A program made the translations under genes and the position numbers. The notes under the pieces are model-generated. The model had not been told where the DNA came from. It made no database searches and worked only from the letters and a program-made list of their open reading frames with translations. A DNA stretch of 35,949 bases from Bacteroidota bacterium (GTDB lineage: Bacteria; Bacteroidota; Bacteroidia; Cytophagales; Thermoflexibacteraceae): contig RDXG01000230.1 in NCBI GenBank assembly GCA_004292785.1, forward strand, positions 1-35,949, read 5' to 3'. Below are positions 8,953-16,806 of the stretch, piece after piece (the stretch's first letter is position 1; the number at the start of each line of letters is the position of its first letter).

Positions 8953-10080
8953 ATGATAAAAAAAATATTTTTTAGCTTTTTTATTGCTTTTATTTCTACA
9001 AGTGCTTTTGCACAAAATATTTTGGCAGACGAAAAAATTTGCATTACCAATTTGAATTGCGTTTTGTCCGTACAGGCACAGCAAAAAGTACAAGAAGAAA
9101 TTAATAAAACACTGATTGACAAAGAGTTATATTCACAATATCGACATCGAGCTGCTTTGTATTTTCCAAGTATAGAAAAAATCTTTGCACAAAAAAAAAT
9201 TTCTACAGATTTTAAATATTTGGCTTTATTGGAAACAGGTTTGCTTTTAAACACAAAAAATAAGCCCGAAAATGCAGGAATTTGGCAAATTTCAGAAGAA
9301 AATGCCCTTAAAAACAAGCTCATTGTCAATGATTCTATCGATGAACGCCTAAATTTGGTTTTAGCTACACAAACCGCCATCAATTTACAAAAGTTTTCTG
9401 AACCAATTTTTGTTTCCCAAAAAGATAGCAATTTGGTTTGTTTGGATCAAAATTTAAGTTCGTTTCAAAGCAAATTTTTAGCTTATTCACTTATTTTCAA
9501 ACAAAACCAAAGCATTGATCATTTGGAATTGATCCCCTATTTTGCAAAAAAAGGTGAACAATTGGATCAAATTGCCATCTTTTTTGACCTTGATCTCGAA
9601 AATTTATTGCGTTACAACGCTTTTATCAAAAAAACTTCTCTATTTTTTCCAAAAGATTATACTATTTTTTTACCCACTTTTCCTTCACAACGAAATCAAA
9701 TTTTAGATAAAATATTACTTGCCAATTCTGATATTTCTTTTGACAAAAATCAAGTCAAAGATAGCTTTCATGTGGTTCAACCTGACGAGAATCTGGAAAT
9801 CATTGCCAAAAAATATGATCTTAATATCAAAGATTTGATCAAATGGAATAATTTAGATAAAGACGGGATTGTGGTCGAAGAACAAAAAATATGGATTAAA
9901 ATTACCAAAAAAGCAAATAAAATCCAAACCGAACAAACTTATTTAACCAAAAACGGAGACGATATTTATACGATTGCAGAGCAATTTGGCGTAAAAATTT
10001 CGGATTTAAAATTATGGAATGATCTGCCCGCAAATGTAGATATTTTTAAAGACGGCATCAAATTGATCATCAAAAAATAA
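8953..10080 (+). CDS. Secreted lytic-transglycosylase-like protein with LysM repeats
   Basis: The 375-residue product has a signal peptide (about 1-20, SAFAQ). The N-terminal half resembles the MltD/SLT transglycosylase core: KYLALLETGL holds the expected catalytic glutamate (E94), followed by NAGIWQISEENA and the DERLN...A pattern. The C-terminal half has a degenerate LysM-like segment (about 190-235) and two clearer LysM modules (about 270-317 and 325-375). It probably binds and perhaps cleaves peptidoglycan in the periplasm. The core is shorter and more diverged than MltD, so activity is uncertain. TATTTTTG at 8871-8878 fits a -7 element 75 bases before the start, without a clear -33 partner. 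Confidence 0.75.
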   Translation: MIKKIFFSFFIAFISTSAFAQNILADEKICITNLNCVLSVQAQQKVQEEINKTLIDKELYSQYRHRAALYFPSIEKIFAQKKISTDFKYLALLETGLLLNTKNKPENAGIWQISEENALKNKLIVNDSIDERLNLVLATQTAINLQKFSEPIFVSQKDSNLVCLDQNLSSFQSKFLAYSLIFKQNQSIDHLELIPYFAKKGEQLDQIAIFFDLDLENLLRYNAFIKKTSLFFPKDYTIFLPTFPSQRNQILDKILLANSDISFDKNQVKDSFHVVQPDENLEIIAKKYDLNIKDLIKWNNLDKDGIVVEEQKIWIKITKKANKIQTEQTYLTKNGDDIYTIAEQFGVKISDLKLWNDLPANVDIFKDGIKLIIKK

Positions 10081-10116
10081 GGATTTATACCAAAATTTTA
10101 TCCATTTTTTATGTAA

Positions 10117-10794
10117 CTATTTTCTGGCAATAATGATCCAATAATTTGGAATTGATTCTATTTTTAACTGAAAAATATCTAGTTTTCCAAACATATTTCT
10201 AATTTCGTCTTCATCAAATTGATGAACACAATTTGGATTGCTGTTATTTTTGGCAACTGTCAAAACAATAAAACGTTTTGCCAAACGACAAATATCTTTT
10301 AGAAATGATTGATAATCAGGCAAATACTCGATGACCTGAATTGCAGTAACTACATCAAATTCAAAATATTGCAAAACCGCAAGATCGGTTAGTTTGTTGG
10401 GTATAATTTTCAAATGTCCAAATCCGCCTTTATAAACGGCTTGCAAATTTTGCACAAAACGGCTTTGATTTTCTACCACAGTCAAAGAAATAAAAGGAAA
10501 ATTATCCAAAAATTGCCAAACAAAAGTGCCTCTTCCGCTACCCAAATCCAACAAATTATCAGGTTGAATATTTTTGAGTAATTGAATTACTTTTGCATAC
10601 AAATTGAGTTCTTGGGCGTTGTAAAACACAGACAATTTTAAGCCATGCCGTTGCCCAATTTCTATTAACTCATTGATTTGTTGATCTTTAAGTTCAAATA
10701 AAACCTTGTTAAAAAGTTCGTTCATATCAGTGATAGTGCCTCTAACAAAGGCTGCTGCGAGGCGTTGATGCAAATGTGGCGCAAATATGGGCAT
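10117..10794 (-). CDS. Class I SAM-dependent methyltransferase
   Basis: Up to 225 residues. Motif I is LLDLGSGRGTFVWQF, the acidic strand is LTVVENQSRF, and VVTAIQVIEYLPDYQSFL lies near motif IV. The C-terminal part resembles methyltransferases that act on RNA ends or small molecules, but the substrate cannot be named. An internal ATG at 10725 (residue 24, MNELFNKV) may be the real start, because the first 23 residues look unlike a domain. The gene converges with the LysM gene with 36 bases between stops and diverges from dcd. Confidence 0.7.
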   Translation of the reverse strand: MPIFAPHLHQRLAAAFVRGTITDMNELFNKVLFELKDQQINELIEIGQRHGLKLSVFYNAQELNLYAKVIQLLKNIQPDNLLDLGSGRGTFVWQFLDNFPFISLTVVENQSRFVQNLQAVYKGGFGHLKIIPNKLTDLAVLQYFEFDVVTAIQVIEYLPDYQSFLKDICRLAKRFIVLTVAKNNSNPNCVHQFDEDEIRNMFGKLDIFQLKIESIPNYWIIIARK

Positions 10795-10973
10795 GACTTA
10801 TGAACTTATTTTTGGGTAAAAATAGTATATTTTTAGGATTGAAACATAGAAAATTTTGTTTTTTTGTTTGAATTGTTCAAAAACTTTGTCAAAAAGCATT
10901 ATATTTTAGAAAAAATAATTTTTTTGTACCAGAATTAAGAATGTTTGATTAGTTTTGAATAAAAAAAAAAAAA

Positions 10974-11510
10974 ATGATTCTTTCGGATAGTGAAATATTG
11001 AAGGCAATAGCACGAAAAACCATTGTTATCGAGCCTTTTGAGCCAAAAAATTTGGGTACAAATTCTTATGATGTCCATTTGGGAAAATATTTGGGAACGT
11101 ACAATGACGACATTATTGATGCCAAAAAACACAACCAAATCAGTATTTTTGAGATTCCTGAGCAGGGCTTTGTATTAGAACCCAATAATTTGTATTTGGG
11201 CGTAACCCAAGAATACACCGAAACCCACGAACACGTGCCTTTTTTGGAAGGAAAATCTAGTGTTGGGCGTTTAGGAATTGATATTCACGCTACCGCAGGC
11301 AAGGGTGATGTTGGTTTTTGCAATACTTGGACTCTTGAAATTTCAGTGTCCCATAAAGTAAGAATTTATGCAGGAATGCCCATCGGACAACTAATTTTTT
11401 TTAAGGTAGAAGGACAAATTCAAAATTTTTATAATGCCAAAGAGAATGCAAAATATGTCCAAATTACCGAAAAACCAGTAGAATCGATGATGTGGAAAAA
11501 TAAGTTTTAA
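10974..11510 (+). CDS. dcd: dCTP deaminase
   Basis: The 178-residue product has the normal length and motifs of Dcd. These are the N-terminal MILSDSEILKAI, the nucleotide-binding phrase VPFLEGKSSVGRLGI and the catalytic region GFCNTWTLEIS with the expected general-base glutamate near residue 122, then GMPIGQLIFF. Dcd converts dCTP to dUTP and ammonia and supplies the dUMP precursor for thymidylate synthesis. An A-run directly precedes the ATG. A strong terminator follows the stop, so the gene is probably monocistronic. Confidence 0.95.
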   Translation: MILSDSEILKAIARKTIVIEPFEPKNLGTNSYDVHLGKYLGTYNDDIIDAKKHNQISIFEIPEQGFVLEPNNLYLGVTQEYTETHEHVPFLEGKSSVGRLGIDIHATAGKGDVGFCNTWTLEISVSHKVRIYAGMPIGQLIFFKVEGQIQNFYNAKENAKYVQITEKPVESMMWKNKF

Positions 11511-11526
11511 GGTATTAATAAATTTT

Positions 11527-11555
11527 GTGCGTTGGGAGAACCACGCACTTTTTTT
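11527..11555 (+). terminator. Terminator after dcd
   Basis: GTGCGTTGG pairs with CCACGCAC (one bulged T), followed by seven T residues at 11549-11555, sixteen bases after the dcd stop. Its T-run overlaps the stop codon of the minus-strand gene remnant. Confidence 0.85.
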
Positions 11556-11748
11556 ATTCAAATGGCTTCAAACTCTCGTCTAAAATCCATTGCAAAACTT
11601 CGTGGGGTTTGGTAAAAGTCAAAGGTATATAATTTGGATTGATATAAAGATTTTTGTTTTCTAATTTCAAAAAACACCATGAAAAAGCATTGGTTACGCA
11701 ACCATAAATGGCTTTTTTGGGTAATTTTTTTGAGTCATAAAAATAAAC
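11554..11748 (-). pseudogene. C-terminal gene remnant or frameshifted small gene
   Basis: A minus-strand frame of 64 codons without a start encodes a protein-like sequence (KKAIYGCVTNAFSWCFLKLE, then NKNLYINPNYIPLTF and a hydrophobic helix to DESLKPFE). The composition and amphipathic pattern look like a real protein C-terminus, similar in style to hypothetical proteins with YGCVT...W.FLKLE; I cannot name the family with certainty. An ATG at 11738 lies in the neighbouring frame and reaches this frame only through a -1 shift. A slippery heptamer A AAA AAG (11712-11718, minus strand) sits at exactly the right phase. Simple decay after an indel is equally possible. The fragment directly follows the DUF6122 stop codon. 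Confidence 0.55.
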
Positions 11749-12087
11749 TTAGTTTTTTAGTACATTTTGTAGAAAACAATCCAAAGAATCGGTCAAAATA
11801 TGAAATAAAAAACCTACGGCAAAAGCCCTAAATTTTTCAGAAAAACTTAGCAAAACATAACCTAAAATTGCTTTTTGGGAATGTAAAAAATGAAAATTAA
11901 TCCCACAACGATCAGGATCGAAAATTGGATCGGCTAATAAATGATCCAAATCCATGAGCATGGTTGCTAAAATCATGAAATAGGCTTTTTTCCAATAATT
12001 TGGAAAAATAATTTTTGCCAAAAGGAAGGGCGCAGCAAAATGTAAAGAATAATGCAGCAAATTTTGCCCGAAACTAATCCAATTCAT
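11749..12087 (-). CDS. DUF6122-type membrane protein
   Basis: The 112-residue product has three to four hydrophobic segments and histidine/aspartate-rich phrases typical of this Bacteroidota family (LLHYSLHFAAPFLLA, MLMDLDHLLADPIFDPDRCGINFHFLHS, GFLFHILTDSLDC). These resemble metal-dependent membrane hydrolases, but no activity is known to me. ATG at 12087 is preferred over the TTG three bases upstream. Its start overlaps the end of crtZ by 14 bases, implying translational coupling in one operon. Confidence 0.75.
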   Translation of the reverse strand: MNWISFGQNLLHYSLHFAAPFLLAKIIFPNYWKKAYFMILATMLMDLDHLLADPIFDPDRCGINFHFLHSQKAILGYVLLSFSEKFRAFAVGFLFHILTDSLDCFLQNVLKN

Positions 12088-12517
12088 CAAAATATTTTTT
12101 GCTTACCCACAACAAACCAAAGGATTCAGAAGGCGATTTTTCTCTACTTTTGTGGTGCGCGCGGTGTGCTTTTGCAATTCCTGACAAATATTTGGTTTTT
12201 GGTCTGCCAAAAAATTTTATTCTTTTGTGAATCAGAACGTCATGCAAAACAAAATACAACATTCCATAAACTGCAACCGCCAAACCAATAAAAAAACGAT
12301 AGTCGAAATTGTTTGCGCCCAAAACGATCAAAACCGTTGAAATTGTGCCAAAAAACAAGGAAAAAATATCATTTAACTCAAAAAAACCTTCGTTGTGTTC
12401 GTGATGAGTTTTGTGAATATTCCACAAAAAACCGTGCATAACGTATTTGTGAATTGCCCAAGCCAAAATTTCAGTGCCAACAAAACTGACGATAAAAACA
12501 AAAATATTGAAGTACAT
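12074..12517 (-). CDS. crtZ: Beta-carotene 3-hydroxylase (fatty-acid hydroxylase superfamily)
   Basis: The 147-residue membrane protein carries the full histidine-box set of CrtZ di-iron hydroxylases: HKYVMH, HKTHHEH, HDVLIH and HRAHH. Four hydrophobic helices separate them. CrtZ hydroxylates the beta-ionone rings of beta-carotene to give cryptoxanthin and zeaxanthin. This suggests a pigmented organism, although no other carotenoid gene is present here. It overlaps the DUF6122 gene downstream and is divergent from the DNA methyltransferase gene. Confidence 0.9.
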   Translation of the reverse strand: MYFNIFVFIVSFVGTEILAWAIHKYVMHGFLWNIHKTHHEHNEGFFELNDIFSLFFGTISTVLIVLGANNFDYRFFIGLAVAVYGMLYFVLHDVLIHKRIKFFGRPKTKYLSGIAKAHRAHHKSREKSPSESFGLLWVSKKYFDELD

Positions 12518-12688
12518 TTGCGTTTAATTTTCTTTTAAAAATCTAAAATTGTATCGAATTGTTTTGAAAAATGTTTTGAAAACTGATATTTTGTATTAAT
12601 TTTCTGCTAATATTTTCAAAATGAAAACAAAATAATAGTTAATTTGCAAAAAACATTAAATTCTGATATTTCTATAAAAACCAAATAA

Positions 12689-14209
12689 ATGAAAAACCAA
12701 CTTTTTTACGGAGATAACCTCGAAAATTTGCAAAAATTTGTAGAAAATGAAAGTGTAGATTTGTGTTACATCGATCCGCCTTTCAATTCCAAACGCAATT
12801 ATAACCAAATTTATAACAATGTCGGTACAGAAGACAAGGCGCAAGCACAGGCTTTTATTGATACTTGGACTTGGAATATCATGGCAAATGAGGCTTTTTT
12901 GGAAATTACGAATAATAAAAATGGCTTTTATACGCCACAGACCGTAATTTTGATCGAAGGTTTGCAAAAATTGCTAGGAAACAGTCCTTTGATGGCGTAT
13001 TTGGTGAGCATGGCGCAAAGAATTTCAGAAATTTATAGGGTTTTGAAACCGACAGGCAGTTTTTATTTGCATTGCGACCCGACGGCGAGCCATTATTTGA
13101 AATTGATTTTGGATAGCGTTTTTTGTAGCAGAGGAGGCGTTTTTCAAAATGAAATTGCTTGGTGTTACGGTTCGGGGGGCGCAAGTAAAGAGCATTTTTC
13201 CAAAAAACATGATGTTGTACTGTTTTATACCAAAAATAAAATACACACATTTAATGTCAATGAAGTAAGAGAAAAATATTCTTCGCCTCATAAATCAATG
13301 ACTCCAAAAGTGATAGGAAATAAATCGTATGTTAAAATGAATCCATTGGGCAGAATTCCTTTTGATTGGTGGCAAATTCCTATTCTTACAAATAGCGCGA
13401 AAGAACGTTTGGGCTACCCTACCCAAAAACCCGAAGCACTTTTGGAAAAAATAATTAAAGTTAGTTCGAATGAGGGTGATGTGGTTTTAGATGCTTATTG
13501 CGGCTGTGGGACAACAGTCGCTGTAGCAGAACGTTTGAAACGATCTTGGATCGGGATCGATATTACTTATCAATCTATTTCATTGATTATCAAACGTTTA
13601 GAAGATTCTTTTGGCGAAGATTTTACAAAAGATATAGTAGATAAGGAGAGCAAACAAATCATTAAACCTGCCAATTTGAAACTTTCGGGAGTGCCACAAG
13701 ATTTTGCGGCGGCAGTAGCTTTGGCAAACAAAGAAGATGATCGGGTCAGAAAAGAGTTTGAAAAATGGTTTGTACTTAGTTTTTCGGATAACAGAGCCAT
13801 GATTAACGAAAAAAAAGGCGGTGATGATGGCATCGATGGGCTTGCTTTTATTCTTGATTTCGACGAAAAAAATCAACAAGATTTAAAGAAAATAATCTTT
13901 TCTGTGAAATCGGGCAAAACACTGTCTACAAACGTAATCAGAGATTTGGTTGGCACAATGGAGCGCGAAAAAGCCGTTATTGGCTATTTACTAACCCTTT
14001 ATCCGATGCCAAATTTGGTTAAAGATTCGGGTAGATATGGCATTTATCAAAGCAAAATGTTTGGGCATAGTTATCCTAAAATTGAGGTAATTAGTGTAGA
14101 TGATTTTTTTGCAGGCAAACGCCTTGCTTTACCAACCAATAACAGCATTGAAGTTTTGAAAAAGGCAAAAATCAAAACCAAAAATATTACAGGAAAATTG
14201 GATTTATAA
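12689..14209 (+). CDS. Beta-class DNA methyltransferase with C-terminal Mrr-like nuclease-type domain
   Basis: The 506-residue product has the amino-methyltransferase catalytic motif IV YIDPPFN at 27-33. A target-recognition region follows, then SAM-binding motif I LDAYCGCGTT near 267-276. The IV-before-I order is the beta class, and DPPF favours N6-adenine methylation. After about residue 340 comes an extra domain with GGDDGIDG (377-384), IIFSVKSGK (402-410) and RDLVGTMEREKAVIGYLLTL. This resembles the restriction-endonuclease-like (Mrr/PD-(D/E)xK) tail found on some methylases. The usual acidic or glutamine residue of (D/E/Q)xK appears as serine (S405-V-K407), so cleavage activity is uncertain. 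No separate endonuclease gene is adjacent. Confidence 0.85.
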   Translation: MKNQLFYGDNLENLQKFVENESVDLCYIDPPFNSKRNYNQIYNNVGTEDKAQAQAFIDTWTWNIMANEAFLEITNNKNGFYTPQTVILIEGLQKLLGNSPLMAYLVSMAQRISEIYRVLKPTGSFYLHCDPTASHYLKLILDSVFCSRGGVFQNEIAWCYGSGGASKEHFSKKHDVVLFYTKNKIHTFNVNEVREKYSSPHKSMTPKVIGNKSYVKMNPLGRIPFDWWQIPILTNSAKERLGYPTQKPEALLEKIIKVSSNEGDVVLDAYCGCGTTVAVAERLKRSWIGIDITYQSISLIIKRLEDSFGEDFTKDIVDKESKQIIKPANLKLSGVPQDFAAAVALANKEDDRVRKEFEKWFVLSFSDNRAMINEKKGGDDGIDGLAFILDFDEKNQQDLKKIIFSVKSGKTLSTNVIRDLVGTMEREKAVIGYLLTLYPMPNLVKDSGRYGIYQSKMFGHSYPKIEVISVDDFFAGKRLALPTNNSIEVLKKAKIKTKNITGKLDL

Positions 14210-14213
14210 AAAT

Positions 14214-14262
14214 TTGGCAACGGTCAGACGTTGGCAATGGTCGAATGAGCTTGCCAAACGTC
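14214..14262. repeat. Short direct repeat plus hairpin between methylase and crotonase genes
   Basis: TTGGCAACGGTC (14214-14225) is repeated as TTGGCAATGGTC (14231-14242). GACGTTGGCAA (14227-14237) pairs with TTGCCAAACGTC (14251-14262) with one bulged base. It may terminate the methylase transcript, but no T-run follows on the plus strand. Confidence 0.5.
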
Positions 14263-14280
14263 AAAAACAAAAAATTTAAC

Positions 14281-15090
14281 ATGGAAAACACAAGATTTTT
14301 AGTAAAAACAGAACAACATATTGCCCATGTAAGCATCAACAGAGCCGATAAAGCAAACGCTTTTGACTTACAAACATGGGCGGATATGAAACAAATTTTT
14401 CAGGATTTAGACAACAATCCAGAAGTTCGAGTGATTGTTTTGTCCGCAGAAGGCAAACATTTTTGTTCAGGCATAGATTTGACCGTTTTAATGAGTTTGC
14501 AGCAGCAACTTACTTCAACTTGCAACGGCAGAAAAGCTGAACAATTACGAAAATTTATTTTGGATTTGCAAGCCACCGTCAACGCCATCGAAGATTGCAA
14601 AAAACCTGTTTTGGCAGCCATTCATGGCGGTTGTATTGGCGGGGGAGTAGACATTATTTTGGCTTGTGATATGCGTTATTGCAGCGAAGATGCCTTTTTT
14701 TGTGTCAAAGAAATAGAAATGGGCATGGTGGCAGATTTGGGAACTTTACAAAGATTACCCAAAATTATTGCCAGCGGAATCGCTAGAGAAATGGCATTTA
14801 CAGGCAGAAATGTAGGCGGAAAAGAAGCAGAAAAAATAGGGTTGGTTAATAATTGTTATGCCGACAAAGAATTGATGTTGGAAAATGTCAAAAAAATTGC
14901 CGAGTCTATTGCCTCATATTCACCGCTTTCGGTCAGGGGAACGAAGGAAATGCTCAATTATACCAGAGATCACAGCGTGGCAGACGGTTTGAATTACATT
15001 GCTACTTGGAACGCAGGAATGCTTATTTCCGCAGATTTGACAGAAGCCATGCAAGCAAAAATGCAAAAAAGAAGTACGAAATTTGAGTAA
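14281..15090 (+). CDS. Enoyl-CoA hydratase/isomerase family protein, dienoyl-CoA isomerase-like
   Basis: ATG at 14281 gives 269 residues and the normal crotonase N-terminus; an earlier in-frame ATG at 14245 would fall inside the upstream hairpin. The CoA-binding and oxyanion-hole phrases are KHFCSGIDL and AAIHGGCIGGGVDIILACD. The stretch FFCVKEIEMGMVADLGTLQRLPK, with an aspartate after the second conserved glutamate, matches delta3,5-delta2,4-dienoyl-CoA isomerases (ECH1-like) better than simple hydratases. Those enzymes shift double bonds so that odd-position unsaturated fatty acids can enter beta-oxidation. A 2,4-dienoyl-CoA reductase-like gene lies 1.7 kb further on. Confidence 0.8.
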   Translation: MENTRFLVKTEQHIAHVSINRADKANAFDLQTWADMKQIFQDLDNNPEVRVIVLSAEGKHFCSGIDLTVLMSLQQQLTSTCNGRKAEQLRKFILDLQATVNAIEDCKKPVLAAIHGGCIGGGVDIILACDMRYCSEDAFFCVKEIEMGMVADLGTLQRLPKIIASGIAREMAFTGRNVGGKEAEKIGLVNNCYADKELMLENVKKIAESIASYSPLSVRGTKEMLNYTRDHSVADGLNYIATWNAGMLISADLTEAMQAKMQKRSTKFE

Positions 15091-15135
15091 ATTTTTACTA
15101 ATCCAAAGCAAAAAATTTGGTTAAATAAAACAAAA

Positions 15136-15180
15136 TAATTATCCGATCACCTTAAAGGTGTCGGATATTTTGATTATCAA
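15136..15180. repeat. Dispersed hairpin repeat, copy 1
   Basis: ATCCGA-T-CACCTT pairs with AAAGGTG-TCGGAT (15141-15166) and is followed by ATTTTGATTATCAA. The second arm and tail recur almost unchanged at 31309-31330, again shortly after a gene end. It could act as a terminator or be a mobile-element remnant. Confidence 0.65.
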
Positions 15181-15238
15181 TGAGTTATGGCAGTGAAATA
15201 ATGTAAATTCATTTATTTTCTCTAGTTAGTAAAAAAAA

Positions 15239-15501
15239 TAGGTATTACTGTTTACAGCCCAAATCTATTAAAAAACAAGCAATATAGAGGTCGATAAAAG
15301 CTATATCAATGGCGTGGCTATTTGCTTTTGAAAAAAAAATCTACTCATTTAGCACAGGAAAAATCCGAACCTAAAATAGAATTTTTAACGGAGGAGTTTT
15401 TCTGATAGCATTTGTTGAAAAGCTGATTTTGCGAATGTTAAATCATAAACTATTGATTTATAATGATTTAATTGATTATGATCTCTAAATAGTAATACCT
15501 A
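15239..15501. mobile_element. Decayed insertion sequence or MITE bounded by 16-bp inverted repeats
   Basis: TAGGTATTACTGTTTA (15239-15254) is matched in inverted orientation at 15486-15501 with one mismatch. The 263-bp interior has no intact gene. It does contain a short plus-strand coding-like run near 15339-15407 (STHLAQEKSEPKIEFLTEEFF then stop) and another at about 15298 (KSYINGVAICF), as expected for a heavily deleted transposase. No clear target-site duplication was seen. The rest of the 509-bp gap (15091-15599) holds only the hairpin repeat and A+T-rich sequence. Confidence 0.55.
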
Positions 15502-15599
15502 TAATTTTAAATAAATTTTTTCATTTTTTGCAATAAATCATTTAAAATTTACGAATTTTGCATTTATAATCATATATTGCACAAAACCAATTCAAAAAT

Positions 15600-16652
15600 A
15601 TGGAAAATCCTTTTGAAGCACTCAATAAAGAGTTTGTTGAAACCAGCGAAAAGTTGTCTAAAAGTTTTAAAATGTTGTCAGAAGTTGAATCTGTGGACAT
15701 TGCTACTGCCGAAAAACACTTGGTTTGGCAAGAGGACAACATGAAACTTTATCGCTATCAAAATGACAATATAACTTGCAAAGTTCCCGTTTTGATTGTC
15801 TATGCTTTGGTAAATACCTATCAAATGATGGATTTGCAGCCAGATCGCAGCTTGATTCGCAAATTGCTTTCACAGGGTTTGGACGTGTATTTAATTGATT
15901 GGGGACAAGTAAATTCGGCGCAACGTTACCTAAGTTTGAACGATTATATCAACGGTTATGTGGATAATTCGGTAGATTTTATCAGAAAAGCGCACAGCAT
16001 TCCGAAAGTAAACTTGCTAGGAGTTTGTCAAGGAGGAACTTTCTCTTTGATTTATTCTGCTTTGCATCCAGAAAAAGTAAAAAACTTATCAACTTTGGTA
16101 ACTCCTGTAGATTTTAGTGTCAATGATGGTTTGCTTTTTAGATGGTCAAAATATTTAGATGTTGATAAAATTGTAGATGGACACGGCGGCGTAATTCCTG
16201 GTAAATTCTTAGATTCTGCCTTCGATATGCTCAAACCATTAGGTAAAACTCGCAAATACAACGGAATTGCAAATGTTTTTGATGACAACGCCAAACTCAT
16301 GAACTTTTTGAGAATGGAAAAATGGGTTAGTGATACACCTAATTTGGCAGGCGAATGTTACCGACAATTTATCAAAGATTTATACCAAAATAATAAATTG
16401 ATCAAAGGCGAATTAGAACTCGACGGCGAAAAAGTAAACCTAAAAAATGTTACTATGCCTGTCATTACCATCTACGCAGCTGAAGATCACATCGTTCCGC
16501 CTTCTGCTACCAAACCAATTAATGATTATATTGGATCAGAAGATAAACAATTATACGAATTTCCCGGCGGACATATTGGCGTTTTTGTAGGCGCAAGATC
16601 GCAAAAAGAATTGAGTCCTGTCTTGGCTGAATGGTACAAAAGCCGTTCTTAA
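15600..16652 (+). CDS. phaC: Polyhydroxyalkanoate synthase, short class III/IV PhaC type
   Basis: The 350-residue length fits class III or IV PhaC, which are shorter than class I and II enzymes. The lipase-like box GVCQGG places the nucleophile at C143. The expected catalytic aspartate is D296 (AAEDHIVPP) and histidine H325 (PGGHIGV). LIDWGQ and DYINGYVD are typical. The enzyme polymerises hydroxyacyl-CoA into storage polyester. Class III and IV enzymes need a PhaE or PhaR subunit, and none was found in this window. The upstream crotonase and downstream SDR suggest a link to fatty-acid oxidation. Confidence 0.9.
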   Translation: MENPFEALNKEFVETSEKLSKSFKMLSEVESVDIATAEKHLVWQEDNMKLYRYQNDNITCKVPVLIVYALVNTYQMMDLQPDRSLIRKLLSQGLDVYLIDWGQVNSAQRYLSLNDYINGYVDNSVDFIRKAHSIPKVNLLGVCQGGTFSLIYSALHPEKVKNLSTLVTPVDFSVNDGLLFRWSKYLDVDKIVDGHGGVIPGKFLDSAFDMLKPLGKTRKYNGIANVFDDNAKLMNFLRMEKWVSDTPNLAGECYRQFIKDLYQNNKLIKGELELDGEKVNLKNVTMPVITIYAAEDHIVPPSATKPINDYIGSEDKQLYEFPGGHIGVFVGARSQKELSPVLAEWYKSRS

Positions 16653-16753
16653 ACAAAATTTAAAATTAATTTTAAAGATTTTTCATTTTCATATTTACTC
16701 GAAAAATGGTTTCGGCTTTGCTGGGACTTTTTTTTTGTGGAAAATTTATATCA

Positions 16754-16786
16754 AAACCTTCAAAGTTTTAAAAACCTTGAAGGTTT
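16754..16786. repeat. Dispersed palindrome of the AAACCTTCAA type
   Basis: AAACCTTCAAAGTTTT (16754-16769) pairs with AAAACCTTGAAGGTTT (16771-16786) with one mismatch. This style of extragenic palindrome is common in Bacteroidota genomes. It lies between the convergent ends of phaC and the SDR gene, just beyond the truncated SDR C-terminus. A degenerate half-copy appears at 26508-26529. Confidence 0.7.
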
Positions 16787-16806
16787 GAGTTATTTTTTAC
16801 TCTTTT

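Noticed and set aside
8832-9431. 199-codon minus-strand frame opposite the LysM gene
   Set aside because: It lies antisense to a gene with a clear signal peptide and domains. The translated sequence is low in structure and rich in C, S, F and K as expected of shadow frames in A+T-rich DNA.
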